A stretch of DNA of 64,000 nt, from positions 1 through 64,000 of the forward strand of contig JAKBKY010000005.1 of assembly GCA_021832345.1 (NCBI GenBank). Direction: 5' to 3'. A model generated the notes under the pieces. It was not told the DNA's origin and searched no databases. It saw only the letters and a program-made list of their open reading frames with translations. This stretch comes from a bacterium (GTDB lineage Bacteria; Vulcanimicrobiota; Vulcanimicrobiia; Vulcanimicrobiales; Vulcanimicrobiaceae). Numbering within the stretch: the first letter of the stretch is position 1; every line of letters begins with the position of its first letter. Made by a program: the position numbers and the translations under genes. This document shows, in pieces, positions 8,143 through 16,100 of this stretch.

Positions 8143-10074
8143 GTGAAGCCTTCAGCAATGCGTCACGGCGAGTATGACCCTCGACGACGTACGCTGCAGG
8201 GCGTAGCCGTGCTGCGTTTGGCCGGTATCATCGCAACTGCTGCCATCGCGCTGACGGCAGGTTGCTTTGCGATACTGGGATTGGCCTTCTCGCAGCATGG
8301 GGTGTTCCCGTTAGGGACGCTCGCGGGGCCGATTCCGATACTGACGCTCGTACTCGGCGTAACTCCGCTGGCAGCCCCATTCTGCGCGATCCTGGCAATG
8401 CTCGGAACGGCGATCGCGATCTGGAGCACCCAACGCGGCAAGCCGATCGATATGGTACTGATCGCGGCTTTCATGGCGGCGATGCTGCTCGTCTTGGTCG
8501 CACGCAGCGTCGCGCTCTTCTTCGTGGCGTGGGAGGCGATGTCGTTGATTTCGGCGCTCCTCGTCGCTTCTCACCACGAGCGGCGCGGCGTCCGCCGAGC
8601 CACGTTCGTCTACCTTGTCGTCGCCCAGATCGGCGCCCTTTGCGTCCTCGCCGCGTTGGGCCTCCTGGCAATTCAGGCAAGTAATCCATCGTTTGCGGCG
8701 ATTGCACGCGCCGCAGCCAACCTATCGCCGGGCACCCGCAACGCGGTCTTCGTACTCGCACTGCTTGGATTCGGTTCGAAAGCGGGGCTCGTGCCGCTCC
8801 ATTTCTGGCTTCCTCGAGCGCACCCGGTCGCTCCGGCGGGAGCCTCAGCGCTGCTCTCCGGCGCGATGCTCAAGATCGCGCTGTACGGGTTGCTCCTCGT
8901 CACTTTCGAGCTGGCCGCTCCGGGGCCAATTTCTTGGGGCATCGCAACGATCGTCATCGGCGTGCTCAGCGCTCTCGCGGGTGTCATCTACGCGCTCGTC
9001 GATCACGATCTCAAACGACTCTTAGCCTATCACTCCGTCGAGAACATCGGGATCGTCGTGATCGGGATCGGTGTCGCGCTTGTGGGGCAGGCGATCGGGA
9101 ACCCGGCCCTTGCTGCACTTGGGCTTGTGGCCGCGCTGTTTCACGCGATCAACCACGGTTTGTTCAAAGCGCTGTTGTTCTTGGGTGCCGGCGTGGTGGC
9201 CGATGAAGAGGGAACCGTCGATCTTGAGCGACTCGGGGGTCTCTGGGGAAGCCTCGTGTGGACGGCGCCGTTGTTCCTCATTGGTTGCGCCGCCATCACC
9301 GGCCTACCGCCGTTCAACGGTTTCGTCTCCGAATGGCTCACCTTCCAGAGTCTCGTCGCCGGCGTTTTAGCCGGCGACGAGACGATCAAGCTCGTGCTGT
9401 TGAGTGCGATTGCCGGGTTAGCGTTGACCGGCGGCCTCGCCGCGGTATGCTTCGTCAAGGTCTTTGGAGTGGTGTTCTTGGGATCTGCCCGGTGCCGAAC
9501 ACAGCCACGACCTGTCGAGCGGTTTGGTGGTTCCACATTGGCGATGGGCCTTTTGGCGGCGCTCTGCACGCTGCTCGGGCTCATCCCTATGCTGGCAGTC
9601 GCGCCGTTGGCTCGGATCGCCGGTGCCGTGCTTGGTGCGCTGCCCATAGCAACGCCGTCGTTGCCCGTACTCCCCGCGACGCTAGCGATTCTCCCGCTGG
9701 CCGGTGCGCTCTTTGCCGTCGCCCTTGCGGCGCGACGCGGCGTCCGTGCCGTGCCGACCTGGACGTGCGCGTCGCCGGTGACGCCTTCGGCGCAATATAC
9801 GGCAACGGCGTTCTCCAAGCCGGCGCGCACGATTTTTTCGTTCGTACTCCTCCCGGAACGACATCGCCAATACGAATTCGCAACACGCTGGTTTCCGCAA
9901 CGGATAGTCTATCATACCGAGAGCCGCTATCTGATCGACGAGATATCACGGAGCGTCGCGGCGGTCACGTTGCGGATCGCGCGGCGTTCTCGTGCGATGC
10001 AGAGCGGCAGTTTGCGGCTCTACGTTGCGTACGCTCTCGTGGCGCTCATCGTCACAGTTGCGCTGGCCCGCTGA
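8143..10074 (+). CDS. hyfB: Hydrogenase-4 component B-like membrane subunit
   Basis: A 643-aa polytopic membrane protein of the NuoL/Mrp antiporter superfamily, HyfB type. It is one of the putative ion-pumping arms of group 4 [NiFe] hydrogenases. The proton_antipo_M core spans about residues 125-420: FFVAWEAMSLISALLVASHH, FGSKAGLVPLHFWLPRAHPV with the conserved Lys, then DHDLKRLLAYHSVENIGIVVIG and FHAINHGLFKALLFLGAG. The start is unsure. GTG 8209 is preceded at good distance by CAGGG and begins right at the first membrane helix, so the protein may be about 22 residues shorter. Its stop overlaps the next start (TGATG). Confidence 0.88.
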   Translation: MKPSAMRHGEYDPRRRTLQGVAVLRLAGIIATAAIALTAGCFAILGLAFSQHGVFPLGTLAGPIPILTLVLGVTPLAAPFCAILAMLGTAIAIWSTQRGKPIDMVLIAAFMAAMLLVLVARSVALFFVAWEAMSLISALLVASHHERRGVRRATFVYLVVAQIGALCVLAALGLLAIQASNPSFAAIARAAANLSPGTRNAVFVLALLGFGSKAGLVPLHFWLPRAHPVAPAGASALLSGAMLKIALYGLLLVTFELAAPGPISWGIATIVIGVLSALAGVIYALVDHDLKRLLAYHSVENIGIVVIGIGVALVGQAIGNPALAALGLVAALFHAINHGLFKALLFLGAGVVADEEGTVDLERLGGLWGSLVWTAPLFLIGCAAITGLPPFNGFVSEWLTFQSLVAGVLAGDETIKLVLLSAIAGLALTGGLAAVCFVKVFGVVFLGSARCRTQPRPVERFGGSTLAMGLLAALCTLLGLIPMLAVAPLARIAGAVLGALPIATPSLPVLPATLAILPLAGALFAVALAARRGVRAVPTWTCASPVTPSAQYTATAFSKPARTIFSFVLLPERHRQYEFATRWFPQRIVYHTESRYLIDEISRSVAAVTLRIARRSRAMQSGSLRLYVAYALVALIVTVALAR

Positions 10075-10952
10075 TGCTGGTGCTCCTCCAAGTCGTCGCC
10101 GTCGCCGCGTTCGCCCCCCTCGTGCAAGGCTCGATGAAACGTCTGCGCGCGAATCTGCAGGGACGCCCGGGTCCTTCGCCATTTCAACCCTATCGCGACC
10201 TCGCGAAGCTCTGGGCGAAGGAGGCATTGCAGCCCAAAGGAATCTCACCGCTCCCATTGATCGCGCCCGGGGTCGTTCTCGGCGTTGCGCTCACCTTCGC
10301 CGCCGCGTTGCCGCTCGTTGCAGCGCCGGGCGGCCTCGATCCCGTGGTCGACATCATCGCGCTCGCGTTCCTGCTGGCTCTGGGGCGTTTCCTCCTCGCG
10401 CTGGCTGCGCTCGACACGCGCAGCGCGTTCGCCGGAATGGCCGCCAGCCGTGAGATGACTTTCGCTAGCCTGGTCGAGCCGACGCTGTTGCTCGCACTGC
10501 TGGGCGGCGCGATGCTCGGTGGCGGAACGAAGCTTTCGCTTCTGCTTACGGCGCCCTTCGGGTTAGCCGCGGCGCTGGCGTTCGCCGCCTTCTTTCTCGT
10601 GCTCCTTGCGGAAACGGCGCGGATTCCGATCGACAACCAAGAGACGCACTACGAACTGACAATGATCCATGAAGGTCTCGTTCTAGAGTATTCGGGTTGG
10701 CAACTCGCCATGTTGCAGTTCGCTGAGCAGGTTCGACAGTTGAGCTTCTTCGTGCTAGCCGCGATCCTGCTCCCCGGCGGTGCCGCTTGGTGGATGCACC
10801 TTCCATGGATCATCGTCTTGGTCGGCGCAATCGGCGTAACCGAGACAATGTTTGCAAAACTGCGTCTGTTCGAGGTTCCGCAAGTGCTTACCACGGCATT
10901 CATCCTGGCCGCGACGAGCATCGTCCTGCGTGTACTCGGGATGCCCGTATGA
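10074..10952 (+). CDS. hyfC: Hydrogenase-4 component C-like membrane subunit (NuoH family)
   Basis: A 292-aa membrane protein homologous to NuoH, HycD and HyfC. This subunit forms the base linking the hydrophilic hydrogenase arm to the ion-pumping modules. Visible are the family blocks GRPGPSPFQPYRDLAKLWAK in the first cytoplasmic loop, LAETARIPIDNQETHYELTM in the loop that contacts the catalytic arm, and FAKLRLFEVPQVL near the end. ATG 10074 shares its A with the hyfB stop (TGATG), so translation is coupled. The open frame extends far upstream inside hyfB, but that part is a shadow. Confidence 0.92.
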   Translation: MLVLLQVVAVAAFAPLVQGSMKRLRANLQGRPGPSPFQPYRDLAKLWAKEALQPKGISPLPLIAPGVVLGVALTFAAALPLVAAPGGLDPVVDIIALAFLLALGRFLLALAALDTRSAFAGMAASREMTFASLVEPTLLLALLGGAMLGGGTKLSLLLTAPFGLAAALAFAAFFLVLLAETARIPIDNQETHYELTMIHEGLVLEYSGWQLAMLQFAEQVRQLSFFVLAAILLPGGAAWWMHLPWIIVLVGAIGVTETMFAKLRLFEVPQVLTTAFILAATSIVLRVLGMPV

Positions 10953-11569
10953 TCGTCCAACTCGCCGTGCTGATCGCCGGCGCCGTCTTCCTCATGAGCG
11001 GCCGCACGGTTGCGGTCCTGGTCGCCTATATCGCCCTCGCCGTTGCCGAGAGTGCGTTTGTAGCTCCCTTGGCTTCTGCTTCCCCGACGGTCCTGGCGCT
11101 CTTTATCGTCGCATCAATCGTGAAGCTCGTACTGACGCCGCTCGGGGTTCTGCTGTTTCTGCGAGCGAACCCGGCGGCCAAAGACCTGCGGCCGTCGATC
11201 GCCATGCCGGCGCGGCTTGCCCTGGTGATCGCATTCGCGCTCGTTTCCGAAGCACTCGCGCGCATCCCCTCGCTTGCCGCGATCTCCGTTCTCCCCTTGC
11301 GCGAGGTCATTGGCTACATCGTGCTCTGCGGCGCCGGGATGCTCATCGTGCATCGTGGTTTGCTCGCCCACCTCATCGGCCTGTTAGCGCTGGGTATCGC
11401 GATTGCGCTCGCCGGAGCCGCCTTCGCCCCGAAGCTGCCGGAGTTCATCGAACTCGGTGCAGCTTTCGATGCGCTCCTCGCCACCTTCATCGGGCTCGCG
11501 CTCGTGCGTTCGATCCTCGCGCACAATCCGCTGCTCGACGTTGAGTCACTACGAAGGTTGCGTGGATGA
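10949..11569 (+). CDS. hyfE: Hydrogenase-4 component E-like membrane subunit (NuoK-related)
   Basis: A 206-aa, highly hydrophobic protein with about six membrane segments. Its position between HyfC- and HyfF-like subunits identifies it as the HyfE subunit, which combines a NuoK-like part with extra helices. Conserved-looking charged residues sit inside helices (AVAESAFVAPL, Glu near residue 37, and LVSEALARIPS, Glu near 95), as expected for a subunit taking part in proton conduction. Start ATG 10949 overlaps the hyfC stop. The next gene again overlaps its stop by four bases. Confidence 0.85.
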   Translation: MIVQLAVLIAGAVFLMSGRTVAVLVAYIALAVAESAFVAPLASASPTVLALFIVASIVKLVLTPLGVLLFLRANPAAKDLRPSIAMPARLALVIAFALVSEALARIPSLAAISVLPLREVIGYIVLCGAGMLIVHRGLLAHLIGLLALGIAIALAGAAFAPKLPEFIELGAAFDALLATFIGLALVRSILAHNPLLDVESLRRLRG

Positions 11570-12990
11570 CCACCTGGATAATCGTCGCTCCACTATTGGC
11601 TGCGGCCCTGACGACGGCATTCCCTGATGTGCAGGCCCGTCGCTACGCCCGCATCGTGCTATCGACAGCCGCCGCTCTGCTTCCGATCGTATTGATCGGG
11701 AAGATCGACGATCTGTCGCTCATCTTCACTGCAATCGTCTCCGTCCTCGGGCTCCTAGCCACGCTCTTCTCGGTTGGAACGTTTTCGATCGAGTGGGGAA
11801 TCGGGCACGCGGTCTGGTCTCGAAAATCGGTCTATTTCCTGCTCGTCGGGGCGTTTTGGAGTGCAATGTTGCTGGTCGTTCTCGCTAGCAACTTTGCCGC
11901 GCTGTGGCTCGGGATCTCAGCGACGACGCTGGCGACGGCGTTTTTGGTCGGTTTCAGCGGTGAAGCTGCGGCTTTGGAGGCTGCCTGGAAGTACCTCGTC
12001 CTCTGCAGCCTCGGGATCGGGTTCGCGCTGCTGGGGATCGTGGTGCTGGCCCATGTCTCTATTGCGATGGGGCTCGATCCGGCACATGCGCTCTCCTGGG
12101 TCAGTATCGCAGGGCACCCGCCCTCCAAGGCGCCACCGTTAGCGCGCCTGGCGACATCCCTCATGTTGATTGGATTCGCCACTAAGGCCGGCCTCGTCCC
12201 GATGCATGCTTGGCTGCCCGATGCGCATTCCAAGGCCCCGGCTCCGGTTAGTGCACTCTTGTCGGGCGTGCTGGTCTCCTGCGCGCTCTATGCCATGATG
12301 CGTACGCTGGCGGTCGGATCGACCCTTGGAGCTGCGCCGTTGCTGCATAATCTCTTGATGTGGTTCGGCGCAATTTCGGCCGTGCTCGCGGGAATGGCCA
12401 TGCTCACGCAGCGCGATCTGAAGCGATTGCTCGCGTACTCGACGGTTGAGCACGCAGGGATCGTCGCACTGGCACTGGGCTTCGGCGGCCCGCTCGGTCT
12501 CCTGGCAGCGTTGATTCACGCTATCGCGCATGCGTTCAGCAAGTCTGCCGCATTCTTTGCAGCCGGAATGGTGCAGCGCGAGCATCACACCACGGAGCTG
12601 GGTAAACTCCGGGCGCTTTGGAAAACCGGCCGTTCCGGGCGATTCTTACTCGCCACGTTCACGGCGCTCGCCGGGATGCCGCCCTTCGGGTTGTTCGTGA
12701 GCGAACTACTCTTGGTGTTGGCCGGCATCGCCGCGCACCGCTTGGCGCCGCTGATGGTTGGCCTCGTCGGCGTCGCACTCGCGTTCGCGGCGCTTTCACG
12801 CACCGCCATTGAAATCCAATCGGGCCAAGCGAAACTCTCCGGCAACCGGATCGCGCCGCCGCGATCCCGGCTGGCATTTCTCACCACATCGCTTGCGTTA
12901 GCCGCCGCGTTGGGCATCGCGGTCGTGTCTTGGACTCCACTCGCGGCGGTGTTGCAGGCGACCGCATCGGCGATCGGCGGCGTCCGGTGA
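11566..12990 (+). CDS. hyfF: Hydrogenase-4 component F-like membrane subunit (antiporter family)
   Basis: A 474-aa membrane protein of the NuoM/NuoN/MrpD superfamily, HyfF type, the second ion-pump module of the complex. The core contains FATKAGLVPMHAWLPDAHSK and APAPVSALLSGVLVSCALYA (residues about 200-245), QRDLKRLLAYSTVEHAGIVA, then HAIAHAFSKSAAFFAAGMVQ with the conserved His and Lys. Having both an HyfB and an HyfF homolog distinguishes this Hyf-type complex from the simpler Hyc and Ech enzymes. ATG 11566 overlaps the hyfE stop. Confidence 0.92.
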   Translation: MTTWIIVAPLLAAALTTAFPDVQARRYARIVLSTAAALLPIVLIGKIDDLSLIFTAIVSVLGLLATLFSVGTFSIEWGIGHAVWSRKSVYFLLVGAFWSAMLLVVLASNFAALWLGISATTLATAFLVGFSGEAAALEAAWKYLVLCSLGIGFALLGIVVLAHVSIAMGLDPAHALSWVSIAGHPPSKAPPLARLATSLMLIGFATKAGLVPMHAWLPDAHSKAPAPVSALLSGVLVSCALYAMMRTLAVGSTLGAAPLLHNLLMWFGAISAVLAGMAMLTQRDLKRLLAYSTVEHAGIVALALGFGGPLGLLAALIHAIAHAFSKSAAFFAAGMVQREHHTTELGKLRALWKTGRSGRFLLATFTALAGMPPFGLFVSELLLVLAGIAAHRLAPLMVGLVGVALAFAALSRTAIEIQSGQAKLSGNRIAPPRSRLAFLTTSLALAAALGIAVVSWTPLAAVLQATASAIGGVR

Positions 12991-14393
12991 TCGAGCAGCA
13001 AGAGTGGATTGCACCCGACGTGTTCGAGCAGCGTGTGATCGCGGCGTTTCGTAACGCAGACCTCCCGCTGGGAGGATACGCCTGCGCTCGAGGCGTTCAC
13101 TATGTGTTCGTCGGTTCAGCGGGCGCATACGTGCTCTCGCGGCGTCTGGATGCGGAGCGCCGGACCCCGGCGTTCTCCCAGTGGTTCCCTTTGCTTTCAT
13201 GGGATGAGCGCGAGATGCGCGATGAATGGCGTGTCGACGTCGAGCACCTTCCGGACAATCGCCCCTTACGCGGGCACGGCAGCGCAATGCCTGCGGCCGT
13301 GGTGGCGAACGGCGTCGGGTTAATGCACATCGTGGTCGGGCCGGTCCACGCGGGAATCATCGAGCCGGGACGGTTCACCATTAGTTCGGGAGGCGAGACG
13401 GTCGTCCACCTCGATGCGCAGCTCTCGTACTCGCACCGCGGTGTCGAGCCACGGCTAGCGGGGATGCCCGCGTTCGATGCCGCTCGCTTTGTGGCTCGCA
13501 TCTGCGGCTCTTGCAGCGCGGCGCGTTCGTACGCGTACGCACACGCACTCGAAATGTCGGCAGACGTTGTTATCGACGACAGGACACACCTCGCTCGGCT
13601 TATCGTCGCGGAGCTCGAGCGCATCTACAATCACGTCGCCGATCTCGCCGCGAGCGCGGCGGGTGCCGGCTGGGGGCCGGGGTTCGCGAACGGCATGGCA
13701 CTCAAAGAGCGCGTCATGCGGCTCTGCAAGCTCGCCGGTGGCCATCGCTTGCTCTTCGATGCCATCGTCCCCGGAGGCGTGAGCGCGATGACGCTGCGCG
13801 ATCCGGCGCGGCTGCGTGCCGAGTTGCGCCCGGTCCGGATTGCCGTGGAAGCCTATCTTAAAGGGTTGTTCGGGAATACCTCACTGCTTTCACGCTGGCA
13901 TCGTACCGGGATCGTCGCCCGTGACGCAGCGCGAGCGTTTGGCGCCGTCGGCCCGACGCATCGCGCAGCAAAGGGAGAGATCGACATCCGGGTATTTGCT
14001 CCGTATGGAGCGTACCGTCAATTGCCGGTGCAGGTAGCGCGCGCCTCGAGCAGCGACGTCTTTGCCCGGTGTCGCATCAAGGGCGACGAAATCCGGACAT
14101 CGTTTCATCTTATTGCTGAAGCGCTCGCGCAGCTCGGCGACTCGCCGCCCCCGCCGCCCCAAGCCTTTGTGGTGCCACCCGGCACGACGATCGGCGTAGT
14201 GGAGGGCCCGCGCGGGGCCGAAACCATCGCCGCTCACGTCGATGAAACTGGGCGACTTGAGCGTCTACACGTGATCTCTGCCTCATACCGGAACTGGCCA
14301 CTCGTCGCGCGCGCGATGGATGGCAACATTATTCCGGACTTTCCGCTCGTCAACAAGAGTTTTAATCTTTGTTACGCATGCGTCGACCGATGA
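12987..14393 (+). CDS. hyfG: Hyf-type [NiFe]-hydrogenase large subunit
   Basis: A 468-aa fusion of a NuoC-like N-terminal part (about residues 1-100) and a NuoD/[NiFe] large subunit domain, as in HycE and HyfG. Both cysteine pairs that bind the NiFe centre are present: RICGSC at residues 171-176 and NLCYACVDR at 460-468. The protein stops at that final Arg, exactly where the maturation endopeptidase would cut HycE-type precursors, so it has no extension to remove. The usual His four residues after the first pair (CxxCxxxH) is Arg180, and the usual Asp-Pro before the last pair is Asn-Leu. GTG 12987 overlaps the hyfF stop. The intact ligands favour a real hydrogenase over the ligand-free complex I relatives. 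Confidence 0.9.
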   Translation: MIEQQEWIAPDVFEQRVIAAFRNADLPLGGYACARGVHYVFVGSAGAYVLSRRLDAERRTPAFSQWFPLLSWDEREMRDEWRVDVEHLPDNRPLRGHGSAMPAAVVANGVGLMHIVVGPVHAGIIEPGRFTISSGGETVVHLDAQLSYSHRGVEPRLAGMPAFDAARFVARICGSCSAARSYAYAHALEMSADVVIDDRTHLARLIVAELERIYNHVADLAASAAGAGWGPGFANGMALKERVMRLCKLAGGHRLLFDAIVPGGVSAMTLRDPARLRAELRPVRIAVEAYLKGLFGNTSLLSRWHRTGIVARDAARAFGAVGPTHRAAKGEIDIRVFAPYGAYRQLPVQVARASSSDVFARCRIKGDEIRTSFHLIAEALAQLGDSPPPPPQAFVVPPGTTIGVVEGPRGAETIAAHVDETGRLERLHVISASYRNWPLVARAMDGNIIPDFPLVNKSFNLCYACVDR

Positions 14394-14800
14394 GGAACCG
14401 GATGTTCGACAAATCTCTCGGCATTCGGCATTTGGTGTGCGGAAGCTGCAACGGCTGCGAACACGAGATGAATGCTCTAAACAACGCTTATTACGATATC
14501 ACTCGAGAGGGATGGGATATCGTCGCATCCCCGCGGCATGCCGACGTGATCACCGTCACCGGGCCTATGACAGAAGCGATGCGCGAGCCAAGCCATGAAA
14601 CCGTTGAGGCCGTGCCTCGCCCGCGCGTCGTGCTGGCGATTGGCGACTGTGCGGCGGGCGAAGGAGTGTGGGCGGGCGCCCCTTCTGCCGGTGAAGGCGC
14701 CGGCATCGAACTGGGCGCGGCGATCTTCGTCCCCGGCTGCCCTCCCACGCCCGACGCGATCCGCGCGGGGCTCGCGGAGGCAGCGAAGCGTCTTGCGTGA
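14390..14800 (+). CDS. hyfI: Hyf-type hydrogenase small subunit (NuoB family)
   Basis: A 136-aa protein of the NuoB/HycG/HyfI family, which carries the single [4Fe-4S] cluster next to the active site. The ligand motifs are visible: LVCGSCNGCEHEMNAL (Cys 17, 20, 23), AIGDCAAGEG and VPGCPPTPDAI. ATG 14390 overlaps the hyfG stop; ATG 14402, preceded by GAGGA, is an alternative start. It is the last gene of the six-gene operon. Polyferredoxin subunits (HyfA and HyfH types), HyfD and the Hyp maturation proteins are not in this window. Confidence 0.92.
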   Translation: MRNRMFDKSLGIRHLVCGSCNGCEHEMNALNNAYYDITREGWDIVASPRHADVITVTGPMTEAMREPSHETVEAVPRPRVVLAIGDCAAGEGVWAGAPSAGEGAGIELGAAIFVPGCPPTPDAIRAGLAEAAKRLA

Positions 14801-14815
14801 GTTGCGCGCGACCTG

Positions 14816-16084
14816 CTAGAGGCAGAGACGCGCGAGATCTCCCAGCAGAGCGCCGAAGAAGGCGAGAAAGCGAGCGGCGGCGGCGCCGTCGATGACGCGG
14901 TGGTCGTAGGAGACGCTGATCGGCTGCATCAGTCGCGGCAGGAACGCCGTGCCGTTCCACACGGGTTGGATCTTTGCGCGCGTTGCACCTAAGATCGCCA
15001 CTTCGGGCGCATTGACGATCTGCGTGAACTGCGTTCCGCCGATGCTCCCGATGCTCGATATGGTAAACGTGCCACCCTGCATCTCGGCGAGCGTGAGTTT
15101 CCCCTCGCGGGCCTTGGCGGCAAGCTCGGCTGACTCGCGGGCGATCTCGACCAGCCCTTTGCGATCCGCATTGCGGATGACCGGCACCACGAGGCCGTTT
15201 GGCGTATCGGCGGCAAACCCGATGTGGAAGTAGCGCTTGTAGATGAGGTCGTCGCCGTCGAGTGAGGAGTTGAACTCAGGGAAGCGCACGAGCGCAGCGA
15301 CCGACGCTTTGATGAGAAACGCGAGCATCGTGAGCTTTGGCCCGCCGCTGCGCGCTTGTTCGGCGTTGATGCGTTCGCGGAAAGCTTCGAGCTCCGTGAC
15401 ATCGGCCTCGTCGTAGTTGGTGATGTGCGGAATCGAGAGCCAGTTGCGGTGAAGGTTCGGCCCGGAAAACTTCTTCACGCGCGGGAGCGGCCGTCGCTCG
15501 ATCTCGCCAAACTGTGCGAAATCGACTCGCGGCCACGGCGGCAGCGCGAAAGGGGCGCTCAGGCCCCCGGGCGCACCGTTCTGCAGCGCGGTTTTGACGA
15601 AGCCTTGGACGTCGTCGCGGGTGATGCGCCCGTGCGGGCCACTGCCGGCAAGCGCCGGCAGGCTCACCCCGAGTTCGCGGGCGAAGCGGCGAATCGCAGG
15701 CGACGCATGGATGGGAGCATCGGAGCCTGTCGGCGCAGCGGTACTGGGGTTCTGTGATGCATCCACCGATGCCGCTTGCGGAGCCGGTGCTTGCGGAGCC
15801 GGTGCTTGCGGTGTCGCTGCCGGCTCAGATGCGGCTGCGGCGTTTTGGACCGTCAGCATGAGGATCGGCGTTCCTTGTGCGATATTCTCGCCCGGCTTCA
15901 CGCTGACGGTTTCGACGGTCCCTTCAGCCGGTGATGGAATCTCCATCGACGCCTTCTCGCCCTCGAGCACGATCAAGGAATCGCCCTTCTTGATGTGATC
16001 GCCGGGCTTGACTAAGACCTCGATCACCGGGATGTCGTGAAAGTTGCCGATGTCGGGGACGCGGACTTCGATGCTCTGGCTCAC
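14816..16084 (-). CDS. aceF: Dihydrolipoyllysine-residue acetyltransferase (pyruvate dehydrogenase E2)
   Basis: A 422-aa E2 protein. One lipoyl domain lies at residues 1-80, with the lipoylated lysine in LEGEKASMEIPSP. An Ala/Pro linker follows (repeats of APQAPAPQA), then the peripheral subunit-binding domain (SPAIRRFARELGVSLPALAG, then GPHGRITRDDV). The catalytic acyltransferase domain ends with VSYDHRVIDGAAAARFL, holding the active-site HRxxDG. It moves acetyl groups from E1 to CoA. I chose GTG 16084 (VSQSIEVRVPDIG); the longer frame upstream is antisense of aceE. It lies 16 bases after aceE in one operon. No E3 gene is present nearby. Confidence 0.95.
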   Translation of the reverse strand: MSQSIEVRVPDIGNFHDIPVIEVLVKPGDHIKKGDSLIVLEGEKASMEIPSPAEGTVETVSVKPGENIAQGTPILMLTVQNAAAASEPAATPQAPAPQAPAPQAASVDASQNPSTAAPTGSDAPIHASPAIRRFARELGVSLPALAGSGPHGRITRDDVQGFVKTALQNGAPGGLSAPFALPPWPRVDFAQFGEIERRPLPRVKKFSGPNLHRNWLSIPHITNYDEADVTELEAFRERINAEQARSGGPKLTMLAFLIKASVAALVRFPEFNSSLDGDDLIYKRYFHIGFAADTPNGLVVPVIRNADRKGLVEIARESAELAAKAREGKLTLAEMQGGTFTISSIGSIGGTQFTQIVNAPEVAILGATRAKIQPVWNGTAFLPRLMQPISVSYDHRVIDGAAAARFLAFFGALLGDLARLCL

Positions 16085-16100
16085 GTATGCTCGACCTCTC

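Noticed and set aside
12987-14393. Identifying HyfG as the NuoCD subunit of respiratory complex I
   Set aside because: Both cysteine pairs for Ni-Fe are present, and the neighbours are HyfB, HyfE and HyfF types rather than a nuo operon.
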